From Anaerolineales bacterium (GTDB lineage Bacteria > Chloroflexota > Anaerolineae > Anaerolineales > Villigracilaceae), in the NCBI GenBank assembly GCA_016934715.1, contig JAFGSI010000030.1, positions 1 to 64,000 on the forward strand: a stretch of DNA of 64,000 nucleotides, in the 5' to 3' direction. This document shows, one piece after another, positions 1 to 7,939 of the stretch. Position numbers and translations under genes: made by a program. Positions within the stretch are counted from its first letter, which is position 1; each line of letters opens with the position of its first letter. The notes below the pieces were generated by a model. The model was not told where the DNA came from and made no database searches. It was given only the letters and a program-made list of their open reading frames with translations.

Positions 1-71
1 CCATGGTCGATGTGCCCCATGGTCCCTACGTTCAGATGCGGCTTCGTCCGCTCAAACTTCTGCTTCGCCAT
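1..71 (-). CDS. tuf: Elongation factor Tu, N-terminal fragment (cut by window edge)
   Basis: The reverse strand encodes [20 protein letters not shown], the conserved EF-Tu N-terminus; the gene runs out of the window after about 23 codons. EF-Tu delivers aminoacyl-tRNA to the ribosome as a GTPase. It lies directly behind tRNA-Thr, tRNA-Tyr and tRNA-Thr on the same strand, matching the classic bacterial tRNA-tufB arrangement. An AGGAAGGAG-like ribosome-binding stretch sits just upstream of the ATG. Confidence 0.93.
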   Translation of the reverse strand, partial: MAKQKFERTKPHLNVGTMGHIDH

Positions 72-113
72 AAGAACTCTCTCCTTCCTCGACTAGAATT
101 TCTTAGCTACGAG

Positions 114-186
114 AGCCCACGATGGGAATTGAACCCATGACCACACCCTTACCAAGGGTGTGCTCTACCGACTGAGCTACGTGGGC
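114..186 (-). tRNA. tRNA-Thr (anticodon GGT)
   Basis: The reverse strand folds into a 73-nt cloverleaf: acceptor GCCCACG pairs with CGTGGGC, anticodon stem CACCC/GGGTG encloses loop TTGGTAA (anticodon GGT), and the T arm contains TTCAATT. CCA is not encoded. It is the last tRNA before tuf. Confidence 0.95.
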
Positions 187-192
187 GACAGG

Positions 193-275
193 TGGGCGGT
201 GAAGGATTCGAACCTCCGAAGGCTTTTGCCAACTGATTTACAGTCAGTCCCCTTTGGCCACTTGGGTAACCGCCC
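193..275 (-). tRNA. tRNA-Tyr (anticodon GTA)
   Basis: The reverse strand gives an 83-nt tRNA with a long variable arm: acceptor GGGCGGT pairs with ACCGCCC, anticodon loop CTGTAAA contains GTA, and the T loop is TTCGAAT. The extended variable arm fits a class II tRNA-Tyr. CCA is not fully encoded. Confidence 0.95.
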
Positions 276-354
276 GCGCCTTGGTTTTGAGCCGTCCCTG
301 GCTCGAGTTCGGGGCCGCATCCCGGCCACGAACGCCAACCAGTTACTTTGCCCA

Positions 355-427
355 AGCCGACGACGGGAATCGAACCCGTAACCTACCACTTACAAGGCGG
401 TTGCTCTGCCGTTTGAGCTACGTCGGC
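355..427 (-). tRNA. tRNA-Thr (anticodon TGT)
   Basis: The reverse strand gives a 73-nt cloverleaf: acceptor GCCGACG with CGTCGGC, anticodon stem ACCGC/GTGGT enclosing CTTGTAA (anticodon TGT), T loop TTCGATT. It is first in the tRNA-tuf operon. The order Thr-Tyr-Thr-tuf lacks the tRNA-Gly often found in this cluster in other bacteria. Confidence 0.95.
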
Positions 428-451
428 GAGTTGCCCGGCTTAAGCGGGCCA

Positions 452-480
452 ATTATACCAAAGGCACCCTGCACGTACAA
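452..480 (-). promoter_or_regulatory. Promoter of the tRNA-tuf operon
   Basis: On the reverse strand a -35 TTGTAC (475-480), a 17-base spacer and a -10 TATAAT (452-457) preceded by TGG (extended -10) lie just ahead of the first tRNA. A GC-rich discriminator GGCCCGC follows, as in strong, growth-controlled stable-RNA promoters. Confidence 0.8.
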
Positions 481-589
481 GTGTTAATGTACCGGGATTC
501 GACTTGTCCGAATCTCTCTTCAGCGGCGCCGGATGAGGGTCCGCTGAACGCGACGCGGGAGTCTATCAGGATTCGCGCCGCCCGTCAAG

Positions 590-619
590 TTGTTACAGGT
601 TGGAAAAGTGATATATACT
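590..619 (+). promoter_or_regulatory. Possible promoter of the 659-2095 gene
   Basis: TTGTTA (590-595), an 18-base spacer and TATACT (614-619) lie 40 bases ahead of the ATG. The match is moderate. The rest of 428-658 holds no gene I can support. Confidence 0.4.
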
Positions 620-658
620 TATGCTATCTTGATTTCGTTCTGAAGAGAAGGAACTCCC

Positions 659-2095
659 ATGCGAAGAAAATGGATCGGTCTGCTCTTGGTGTTATTGTTG
701 CTCGGTGCCTGGGCCCTGCCGGTGGCGGCCCAGACCGGCATCCGCGTCGTGGAAAACCAGGCCGCGCTCGCCTTTCCCAACAGCGTGACGTTCAGCGCCC
801 TGGCGCAAAGCGGCGTGCCCATCACCCAGGTGGCCCTCGAATACGGCGTGGACCAGCTGACCTGCGGCGAGGTGATTGCCAGGACCTTCCCGGAATTCAC
901 CTCTGCGCCCAGTGTCGAGGCCTCCTGGACCTGGGATATGCGCCAGAGCGGCTCCCTGCCGCCCGGCGCCCGTATCTGGTGGCGCTGGCAGATCACCGAT
1001 GCCAGCGGCGAAACCTACCAGACTCCCACCCAATCGGTCATCTGGCTGGACGACATCCATGACTGGCAGACCATCAGCGGTGGGAATGTCAACCTACATT
1101 ATTACCACGGGGGAGAAGCATTCGGGAACGATCTCCACACTGCCGCTGTCGAGGCACTGACCCGCCTGGCACGGGAGGTCGGCCTGCAGCCCGAGGCCCC
1201 GATCGACCTTTACATTTATGCCGATACGCAGGATCTGCGCGATGCGATCCTGTACGAACCCTCCTGGGCAGGTGGGCTTGCCTTCCCCGAACACAGCATC
1301 GTCATTATCGGGATCGCGCCAGCGGATCTGGAGTGGGGCAAACGCACGGAAGCCCATGAGATCACCCATGTGCTGGTCGGGAACCTGACGTTCAGCTGCC
1401 TGGGTTTCATTCCCACCTGGTTAAATGAAGGCCTGGCCATGGTCGGTGAGGGCGGGCTGGAGGATTATCAGGTAGCCCTGTTCGAGCGAGCCCTGGCGGA
1501 GGATTCCTTCCCGTCCCTGCGTTCGCTCAGCGGCGGGTTTTCGGAGGAATCCGACCGGGCCAACCTTTCGTATGCCATGTCTTACAGCGTGGTAAATTTC
1601 CTGGCGGAGGAATATGGGCGTCAGCGGCTGAACAACCTGCTCGACCTGCTGACCCATGGCGCCACGCTCGATGTTGCCCTGGAAACGGTCTATGGTTTTG
1701 ACGTCGATGGGCTCGAGAATGCCTGGCGGGAATCGATCGGGGCACCGCCGCGCGCTGGCGGCGCCGCCCCGACCCTGGCTGCGACCCCCACCATCGTCCC
1801 GACCATTGTTCCGGTTTCGGGGCTCCCCGGGGCTGTGACCAACCCCACGCCGCGTCCCACCTCGACTTCCTCCGGCGCGGTGCCCGCCACCCAGGTGGTC
1901 GAACAGGCTCCCACTGCGGCCGCGCCGGGCGTCTCAGGCCCGCCCTTCGGGTTGAGCAGCGAGACGATGACCATCATCCAAATCGGGATCATTTGCATGG
2001 TTATGGCTACCATTGTCGTCGCCGTCCCGATCGTTGCGACCTACAGCCGGCGCAATCGCAGGAAGCACTCCCGGAAAGAGAAGGTGCAAGAATGA
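659..2095 (+). CDS. Secreted/membrane-anchored HExxH (peptidase MA-like) protein
   Basis: The 478-residue protein starts with a signal peptide (residues 1-24, ending PVAAQ). A central gluzincin-like motif HEITH lies near residue 232, with WLNEGLAM about 23 residues later supplying the usual Glu ligand, as in peptidase MA family zinc metalloproteases. Residues about 365-430 form a Pro/Thr/Val linker, followed by one membrane helix (about 440-462) and a short basic tail. The catalytic domain is therefore predicted outside the cell, tethered by its C-terminus. The substrate is unknown. The stop codon overlaps the next gene by four bases (ATGA), so the two are probably co-translated. Confidence 0.75.
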   Translation: MRRKWIGLLLVLLLLGAWALPVAAQTGIRVVENQAALAFPNSVTFSALAQSGVPITQVALEYGVDQLTCGEVIARTFPEFTSAPSVEASWTWDMRQSGSLPPGARIWWRWQITDASGETYQTPTQSVIWLDDIHDWQTISGGNVNLHYYHGGEAFGNDLHTAAVEALTRLAREVGLQPEAPIDLYIYADTQDLRDAILYEPSWAGGLAFPEHSIVIIGIAPADLEWGKRTEAHEITHVLVGNLTFSCLGFIPTWLNEGLAMVGEGGLEDYQVALFERALAEDSFPSLRSLSGGFSEESDRANLSYAMSYSVVNFLAEEYGRQRLNNLLDLLTHGATLDVALETVYGFDVDGLENAWRESIGAPPRAGGAAPTLAATPTIVPTIVPVSGLPGAVTNPTPRPTSTSSGAVPATQVVEQAPTAAAPGVSGPPFGLSSETMTIIQIGIICMVMATIVVAVPIVATYSRRNRRKHSRKEKVQE

Positions 2096-4206
2096 AACCC
2101 AAGACCACTTTGAGGCGCTTCTTTCTCGCCGTGGCATTCCTGCTGTTCGCCTGCCAGATCTCAAGCAACGCGCCGACCGCCGTACCCGATAGCGGGTCCG
2201 CATCCACGCCCCCCTCGGGCTCAGGGAGTTCTTCCACAGCTACCCCAATTCCCCCCAACACGTTCGTCGACCCTGAGAACGGCGTCAGCATTCGCTATCC
2301 AGGCGGCTGGACCGTTCAGGGCGGGAACAACGAACAGAACCTGGCGGTATTTCTCAGCCCGGATTCAAGTATCGAGGCGCACCTGTATGTCTTTCCCCTG
2401 CAAGCGGATATTTCCCTGCAAGATGCCGGGGCGGAAATTCGCCAGATGGTCCTCACCGGCATGCTCGATATCAACGTGCTGATCGACGAGCCCTTCGCGC
2501 TGGACGACGGCGCCCAGGCCTGGCTGTCGGTGTCAACTGCATCGGCGAACACTGGCTACCAGTTAAAGGTCGGCCTGCTGACGGCCCTGTTCGGGGCGCG
2601 CGAGGTCCTGGTGATGACCTTCGGCACACCCGATGCGTACGACTACTATGCTGACGATATCCGGGAACTCCAGGCCAGCCTGCACCTGGTACTGCCCTCC
2701 CTGTACGACATCCCGCGCGATCAGGCCCTGGTCCTGTCAGGGGGTGAGAGCACCAACCCGCGCGACTACGACCCGGCCACAACCCACTCTTCCGGTGACA
2801 AGCGGGCCTTCAGCGGACTGGTCTCTTTCGACCCGGACCTGAACCTGGTGCCCGAACTGGCCGAGTCATGGGATATCTCGGCCGACGGCACCGTCTACAC
2901 CTTCTACCTGCGCCCGAATGCGGTCTTCCACGATGGCCGGCCTGTCACGGCTCGTGACATCGTCTATTCCTGGGAGCGGGCCGCCGACCCGGCCACCAAC
3001 TCGGACACCGTCCTGACCTACCTCGGTGACATTGTCGGCGTGGAAGCCATGGTCAACGGCGAGGCCGACCACATCACGGGGTTGCAGGTCATCAATGACT
3101 ACACCCTGCAGGTCACCCTTGAAGCACCGGTGCCCTACTTCCTGATGAAATTGACCTACCCCACGGCCTTCGTGGTCGACCAGGCCAATGTCGAGTCGGG
3201 GGCGGAGTGGTATCGGACTCCGAACGGCACCGGTCCCTACCGGCTGATGCGCTGGGATAGTTTCAGCGTGATGATCTATGCCCGCAATGAGAACTTCTAC
3301 CTCGGACCGCCGGCGATCCCTTACGTGGTGATCGAGTTGTACTCCGGGGTTGACATCCGCCTGTACGAGGCCGGCGAGATCGACATTGCTGGTGTCTATC
3401 CCCATGACGTGGCACGTGTTCTCGATCCTGACGAACCCCTGCACGACCAGGTGATCAGCAGTGTGTCGCTGTGCACGAGCTATATCGTATTCGATGTGAC
3501 CCAGCCGCCTTTCGACGATCTCAAGGTACGCCAGGCGTTCAACATGGCCATCGACCGCCAGCAGTACATCGACGTTGTCTACAGCGGTGTCGGCGTGCCG
3601 GCCGCCGGCCTGTTCCCCCCGGCCCTGCCGGGGTACAGTCTGGACCTGGCGGCCCTGTCCTTTGATCCTGAGGCCGCCCGCCGGCTCCTGGCCGAGTCGA
3701 GTTATGGCGGGCCGAACGGGCTGCCGCCGATCATCTTCACGGATGCCGGGATTGGCAACGATGCTGGCCCTGGCACCGCCGCATTGGCCCAGATGTGGCA
3801 GCAGAATCTGGGCGTGACGATCATCGTCGAAAACCTGGACCCGAACTGGTATTACGACCTGCTCTATTCCGGGCAGCACGGGCAGATGGTCAGCACCGGC
3901 TGGTGCGCCGATTATCCTGATCCGGAGAATTTTGCTGATGTGCTCTTCCACACCGCGAAGGAGCAGAACCTGGGCAATTACAGCAATCCCGAGCTCGACC
4001 TGCTGCTCGACCAGGCCCGGGTCGAACAGGATGTGACCCGCCGCATCGAGATGTACCAGCAGGCCGAGCAGATCATCGTTCAGGACGCGCCGGCCATCTT
4101 CCTGATGCACAGCGTGTCCTACGTGCTGGTCAAGCCCCATGTTCAGGGATATGTGTTGACCCCGATCGACATCCCGCTTGAACGTTATTTGTGGATCGAG
4201 CGGTAG
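2092..4206 (+). CDS. Peptide-type ABC transporter substrate-binding lipoprotein with N-terminal PsbP-like region
   Basis: I place the start at the ATG overlapping the upstream stop; a longer frame exists but begins inside that gene. The 704-residue product has a lipobox (LLFAC, Cys21). After a Ser/Pro linker, residues about 50-200 resemble a PsbP/LpqN-like fold (opening FVDPENGVSIRYPGGW). Residues about 215-700 match family 5 solute-binding proteins of Opp/Dpp transporters: NPRDYDPATTHSS opening, LVPELAESWDISADGTVYTF, VRQAFNMAIDR. No permease or ATPase genes are adjacent, so it may serve a transporter encoded elsewhere or act as a sensor. The two-domain layout is longer than usual (about 500-550 residues). 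Confidence 0.85.
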   Translation: MKPKTTLRRFFLAVAFLLFACQISSNAPTAVPDSGSASTPPSGSGSSSTATPIPPNTFVDPENGVSIRYPGGWTVQGGNNEQNLAVFLSPDSSIEAHLYVFPLQADISLQDAGAEIRQMVLTGMLDINVLIDEPFALDDGAQAWLSVSTASANTGYQLKVGLLTALFGAREVLVMTFGTPDAYDYYADDIRELQASLHLVLPSLYDIPRDQALVLSGGESTNPRDYDPATTHSSGDKRAFSGLVSFDPDLNLVPELAESWDISADGTVYTFYLRPNAVFHDGRPVTARDIVYSWERAADPATNSDTVLTYLGDIVGVEAMVNGEADHITGLQVINDYTLQVTLEAPVPYFLMKLTYPTAFVVDQANVESGAEWYRTPNGTGPYRLMRWDSFSVMIYARNENFYLGPPAIPYVVIELYSGVDIRLYEAGEIDIAGVYPHDVARVLDPDEPLHDQVISSVSLCTSYIVFDVTQPPFDDLKVRQAFNMAIDRQQYIDVVYSGVGVPAAGLFPPALPGYSLDLAALSFDPEAARRLLAESSYGGPNGLPPIIFTDAGIGNDAGPGTAALAQMWQQNLGVTIIVENLDPNWYYDLLYSGQHGQMVSTGWCADYPDPENFADVLFHTAKEQNLGNYSNPELDLLLDQARVEQDVTRRIEMYQQAEQIIVQDAPAIFLMHSVSYVLVKPHVQGYVLTPIDIPLERYLWIER

Positions 4207-4227
4207 TTCCTGATGCTGGAGGAAGAT

Positions 4228-4276
4228 CCCCCAAGCCATCCTGGTGCGCCGGGATGGCTTGGGGGCTTGTTTTTCA
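4228..4276. terminator. Strong bidirectional terminator
   Basis: A GC-rich hairpin (CCCCCAAGCCATCC, 4228-4241, with GGATGGCTTGGGGG, 4252-4265) is followed by CTTGTTTTT. It separates the plus-strand 2092 gene from the convergent 4274 gene, whose stop codon lies in the T tract. Confidence 0.85.
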
Positions 4277-5209
4277 GGGTCGCGCCTCGACCAGGAGCTC
4301 CACCCGGTCGATCGGGGGTCCCACACTGGAGAGGGTCAGTTCGAACAGGGTCGCGGTTCCACCGGTCAGCGGCGACGTACTTTCCCAGCGCCGCAGGCTG
4401 ACCACGTTCCCGGCCGCGTCGTAGGCCACAGCCAATACCCAGGCCGTCGTGGCGATATCCCCGGGGACGGTCAGCAGAACTTGTCCGCTGGCCTGGGCCG
4501 TCTGGCCGGACCAGGCCACTTCCACCCGGGAGTTCTGGATCACGGCTGGCAGGTAACGCATGTCGCCGGGCAGCAGGCGGATGACGGTCAGCAGCTGGAC
4601 CCGCAGCCGGGCTTCTGCCGGAACGGGCGGGGGGAAGTAGGCCGCCAGCGGCAGGGATCCCCCGGGCGGGAGGATGTTCAGGCTGCCAAAGACCACCTGG
4701 CTGGCGACCTGCTCCCCGGAGGGGGTCAGAAGGGCGAACTGGGCCGAGAGGTTCTCGAGCGTTTCAGCATACGCGTTCTGCAACAGGGCGAAGCACCAGG
4801 CGCCTCCCTCCCTCGTCGGCCAGCAGCGGGCCTGATGGACGGGCAGCGGCACGGGGGTGGGCGTTGGTTCGCCTGAGACGTTGCCGCCAACCGGGATGAT
4901 CAGTGTCGTCCCAATCGACAGGGCGGTTGGGGAGAGGCCCGGGTTGGCGATCAGCAGATCCTCGATGGCGACGTTGAATCGCAGGGCGATGCCACTCAGC
5001 GTATCCCCCTGCTGGACGGTGTGGGTCAGCGGGGTGGGCGAGGCGACCAGGATCTCGGTCAGCGGCGGGGCCGGGGTGAGGGTCGGCGAGGGCGTGCTGG
5101 TCTGGTAGGGCTGTGGCCCGTCACTGACGGAGGCCGGCCCGGGGTCCGGGGAGCTCCCGCAGGCGGCCAGCCCGATCAGCAACACGGCCAGGGTGATTTG
5201 TCTGCGCAT
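4274..5209 (-). CDS. LysM-domain lipoprotein
   Basis: The 311-residue protein has a lipoprotein signal (LIGLAAC, Cys17), a Pro/Thr/Ser linker, and one LysM domain at about residues 55-103 (HTVQQGDTLSGIALRFNV to LSIGTTLIIP), which binds N-acetylglucosamine polymers such as peptidoglycan. The C-terminal 200 residues look like one or two beta-sandwich domains without a recognised family. The start is the ATG at 5209, although the frame stays open far upstream, because the lipoprotein signal begins there and a TATAAT sits six bases before it. It diverges from the TPR gene at 5267. Confidence 0.8.
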   Translation of the reverse strand: MRRQITLAVLLIGLAACGSSPDPGPASVSDGPQPYQTSTPSPTLTPAPPLTEILVASPTPLTHTVQQGDTLSGIALRFNVAIEDLLIANPGLSPTALSIGTTLIIPVGGNVSGEPTPTPVPLPVHQARCWPTREGGAWCFALLQNAYAETLENLSAQFALLTPSGEQVASQVVFGSLNILPPGGSLPLAAYFPPPVPAEARLRVQLLTVIRLLPGDMRYLPAVIQNSRVEVAWSGQTAQASGQVLLTVPGDIATTAWVLAVAYDAAGNVVSLRRWESTSPLTGGTATLFELTLSSVGPPIDRVELLVEARP

Positions 5210-5215
5210 GCTGGA

Positions 5216-5221
5216 ATTATA
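5216..5221 (-). promoter_or_regulatory. -10 box of a probable leaderless promoter (LysM gene)
   Basis: TATAAT on the reverse strand ends six bases before the ATG at 5209, so transcription should begin at or next to the start codon. There is no space for a ribosome-binding site. Confidence 0.65.
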
Positions 5222-5231
5222 CCCGCGCCAC

Positions 5232-5260
5232 TTGCCCCTTCCTGCAGGCTGTGCTAAACT
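5232..5260 (+). promoter_or_regulatory. Probable leaderless promoter of the TPR gene
   Basis: TTGCCC (5232-5237), a 17-base spacer and TAAACT (5255-5260) with an upstream TGC (extended -10) lie six bases before the ATG at 5267. The 57-base divergent spacer therefore holds two face-away leaderless promoters. Confidence 0.65.
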
Positions 5261-5266
5261 CAACTC

Positions 5267-7063
5267 ATGGTCGAAGAAGAGTTCCTGCCACAGGACGAGG
5301 CCGAGGATGGCGAGAGTGCGATGCTCCGGGAAGCCATCGAGGCCCTGCGCCAGAGGGACCGGGTGCGGGCGCGCGACCTGCTGACCCGTCTGTTGAAGGT
5401 CGACCAGAAGAACCCGGATTACTGGATCTGGCTGAGCGCGGCAGTCGAGTCGCAGAAGGAGCGTCTGTATTGCCTGCAGACGGCACTCCAGATCGACCCC
5501 GATAATGCGGCTGCCAAACGCGGCCTGATCCTGCTCGGAGCCCTCCCGCCCGACGACTCGGTCGCCCCGTTCCCGCTTCACCATGCGCGCCTGTGGGAGG
5601 AGACCCTGAAGATCGAGTCGGAGCCCGAGGTCAAGGAGGGCCAGCGCGGCCTGGCCAATCCGGTGGTGCGCTTCTTGATCATCGTTGGTGCCGGGTTGGG
5701 GCTGGTGGCCTTGTTCTATTTTGGCTTCCTGGTCCCGCGCGGGGCGGGTCCCTCCATCTGGGGTACGCCGCTGCGCCGCTCGACCGATACGATCACCCCG
5801 ACCCCAACCACCACGCCGGTCTTCCGCACGGTCACTCCTACCTTCTCTGCACCAACCCCGCTCTGGATGCTGCTGGATGCGACGTACACCCCGACGCCGC
5901 TCTACGTGCTCACCCCCCACCCGCCGACCAGCAGCGATGCTTTCAGCGCCGGGCTGCGCTATTTCCAGGCCAGGGATTATGAGAATGCCCGGGTATTGAT
6001 GCAGCAGGTGATCGACATCGAGCCCGAAGCGGCCGATGCTTATTTTTACATTGGGGAATCGTATCGCCTGCAGGGGAATTACCAGCAGGCCCTTGCGTTT
6101 TATGAAGAAGCCATCCGGATCGACGGCCGCTTCGCCCCGGCCTTTCTGGGACGGGCGCTGGTCTACCATATCCTGAACCCGGACACTGACGTAACTTCCT
6201 ATTATGAGGAGGCGATCTCCCTTGATCCGCAGTTCACCCTGGCGTACCTGGCACGGGCGGCTTACCGGATCGAGCGGGCCAACTGGCAGGGGGCCCTCAA
6301 TGACCTGCGGGTGGCCGTCAGCCAGGATCCGAATTCAGCGCTGGCCTATCACTACATGGCCAGGGTGCAGCTGATCATGGGGCGCAACGAGGAAGCGCTT
6401 GAATCAGCCTTGAAGGCCAACCAGCTCGACATCACCCTGTTGGATAACTATCTGGTGCTGGGGCACGCTTATGTGGCCAACAACCAGCTGTCGGAGGCCG
6501 TTGGCGCTTTGCAGTTGTATACCCTCTATGTGCCCAATGATCCGCTGGCGTATGCGATCCTGGGAGCGGCTTATAACGCTGCCGGGGAGTACCGGTTGGC
6601 TATCGATGTCCTTGACCGGAGCATCGAACTCTATCGTCACAACGGCGAGGCATATTATCAGCGCGGTTTTGCATATCTCCATATTGGCAATTTCGATCAG
6701 GCGGAACGGGATTTTTCGCAGGCCCTGGGCTATGATCCGGAGGATTACGATCCCCTCTTCGGCCTGGCGATGTCCTATTACCAGCAGGAACAGTTCGGGA
6801 ATGCCTTTCTCCAACTGGAAAAGGTCCTCGGCGCGGCGGACACGGATGAGCAACGCGCTCAGGCGTTGTACTGGGAGGCGGTCTGCCTCGATGAACTGAA
6901 CGACCGCTCCTCGCGGCAGATCTGGCGCAGGCTGCTGGAACTGCCCGAGGAGGCCATGCCGTCCGAGTGGCGCCAGGCGGCTTATGAGGCCCTTGGTGTA
7001 ACTCCTACGTTAACCCCCACACCTCGGGCAACCCATACCCGTACCCCAACTCCCGAGCCTTAA
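5267..7063 (+). CDS. TPR-repeat membrane protein
   Basis: The 598-residue protein has a cytoplasmic N-terminal region with TPR-like helices (residues about 10-85), one membrane segment at about residues 131-155 (FLIIVGAGLGLVALFYFGF), a Thr/Pro-rich linker, and a long extracytoplasmic TPR array from about 225 to 560 with recurring A.FY..A..LD motifs (for example QQALAFYEEAIRIDGRFAP). It ends in another Thr/Pro tail. TPR arrays act as protein-interaction scaffolds; the partner is unknown. The gene is monocistronic, bounded by its own promoter and by the hairpin at 7091. Confidence 0.82.
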   Translation: MVEEEFLPQDEAEDGESAMLREAIEALRQRDRVRARDLLTRLLKVDQKNPDYWIWLSAAVESQKERLYCLQTALQIDPDNAAAKRGLILLGALPPDDSVAPFPLHHARLWEETLKIESEPEVKEGQRGLANPVVRFLIIVGAGLGLVALFYFGFLVPRGAGPSIWGTPLRRSTDTITPTPTTTPVFRTVTPTFSAPTPLWMLLDATYTPTPLYVLTPHPPTSSDAFSAGLRYFQARDYENARVLMQQVIDIEPEAADAYFYIGESYRLQGNYQQALAFYEEAIRIDGRFAPAFLGRALVYHILNPDTDVTSYYEEAISLDPQFTLAYLARAAYRIERANWQGALNDLRVAVSQDPNSALAYHYMARVQLIMGRNEEALESALKANQLDITLLDNYLVLGHAYVANNQLSEAVGALQLYTLYVPNDPLAYAILGAAYNAAGEYRLAIDVLDRSIELYRHNGEAYYQRGFAYLHIGNFDQAERDFSQALGYDPEDYDPLFGLAMSYYQQEQFGNAFLQLEKVLGAADTDEQRAQALYWEAVCLDELNDRSSRQIWRRLLELPEEAMPSEWRQAAYEALGVTPTLTPTPRATHTRTPTPEP

Positions 7064-7090
7064 CCGGAGGGGATCCGCAGTTGATCCCTG

Positions 7091-7113
7091 GAGACGGCTG
7101 GCCGTCTCTTTAT
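7091..7113. terminator. Bidirectional terminator
   Basis: Hairpin GAGACGG (7091-7097), loop CTGG, CCGTCTC (7102-7108) followed by TTTATTCTTT. It lies between the convergent TPR and DUF971 genes. Confidence 0.75.
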
Positions 7114-7442
7114 TCTTTGCGGCAGTCGGCGCACGGACACAGTGCCCGTAAATACCCCCAGCTGTAGATCCCGGCGTCGTGGCCATCCTCCCAGACCGGG
7201 GTGATGGCATAGGAGCCGACCGGCACGATCGTCTTCAGGCGGGTGGCGGGAGAGTCGGGCAGGTGAGCGTCGAAGGCGGCCGGATCGGGGGTGGAGCCCA
7301 TCCGGTCGTGGCCGCCGCGGCAGTCGGCGCACGGGCAGCCGGCCCGCAGCAGGCTGAACGTGTATTGGCTGGCATGGCCGTCATCCCAGATGACGGCCAT
7401 CGTTTTCTTTTCCCGATTGGCGTTGATCGAAGTTGGTTTCAT
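7110..7442 (-). CDS. DUF971 (gamma-butyrobetaine hydroxylase N-terminal-like) protein
   Basis: This 110-residue protein is a stand-alone DUF971/GBBH-like N-terminal domain. The motif CPCADCR occurs twice (about residues 36-42 and 101-107), together with VIWDDGHASQYTF and GSYAITPVWEDGHDAGIYSW, which typify the family. The cysteines probably bind zinc or an iron-sulfur cluster; related proteins are linked with cofactor or iron-sulfur assembly. It ends a three-gene minus-strand operon after the lipid-kinase-like and SH3 genes, with 17 bases to the latter. Confidence 0.8.
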   Translation of the reverse strand: MKPTSINANREKKTMAVIWDDGHASQYTFSLLRAGCPCADCRGGHDRMGSTPDPAAFDAHLPDSPATRLKTIVPVGSYAITPVWEDGHDAGIYSWGYLRALCPCADCRKE

Positions 7443-7459
7443 AGTCTACCATTTGTTTC

Positions 7460-7936
7460 TTATGGGGAATCGATGACGGATAAATAGTTCTGAACTGCCC
7501 AGCCGCTGCGGGTGGTGTCGTAGGAGGCGGTCAGATACCACCAGGTGTAGCCGTCGGTTTCACGCGGCCCGTCGGCGATCTGGAAGACTTCAGCGTCGTA
7601 GCCCAGGAATAACTGGGTTGCATTCAACCCGGGTTCGCTGCGGATGCGCAGGCCCTGGCCTTCGGTGCCGCTGATCTGTACGTAGACACCGACCGCGAAT
7701 TGGCCCGGCAGGGAGGTGGTGCTCGGCAAGGGAGCGGCTGACGGCGGGGACGGCGTCGCAGTGAACACGTAGGGGGTCGCGGTCGGGCCGGGAATGCGCG
7801 TCAGGGCGGCCAGCGGCCCGAGGTCCGGCAGGGAAGCGGGACGCACGGCCAGGATGTAGATCATGCTGCCGCAGGTCAACAGGAAGCCGATGACCAGGGC
7901 GGCGATCAGGACTCTCAGGTTGAGGATCTCACGCAT
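7460..7936 (-). CDS. Membrane-anchored SH3-like domain protein
   Basis: The 158-residue protein has an N-terminal membrane anchor at residues about 8-30 (LIAALVIGFLLTCGSMIYIL), a Pro/Thr/Ser linker, and a C-terminal bacterial SH3 domain (residues about 80-155) with the typical LRIRSEPGL and WYLTASY...GWAVQNYL strands. Such domains usually bind peptidoglycan or peptides outside the cell. It lies three bases after the lipid-kinase-like gene and 17 before DUF971, so the three are co-transcribed. Confidence 0.75.
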   Translation of the reverse strand: MREILNLRVLIAALVIGFLLTCGSMIYILAVRPASLPDLGPLAALTRIPGPTATPYVFTATPSPPSAAPLPSTTSLPGQFAVGVYVQISGTEGQGLRIRSEPGLNATQLFLGYDAEVFQIADGPRETDGYTWWYLTASYDTTRSGWAVQNYLSVIDSP

Positions 7937-7939
7937 GGC

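Noticed and set aside
4274-6169. 631-residue minus-strand protein across the LysM and TPR genes
   Set aside because: Only the last 311 residues make sense; the upstream part is a shadow of the TPR gene and a lipoprotein signal begins at 5209.
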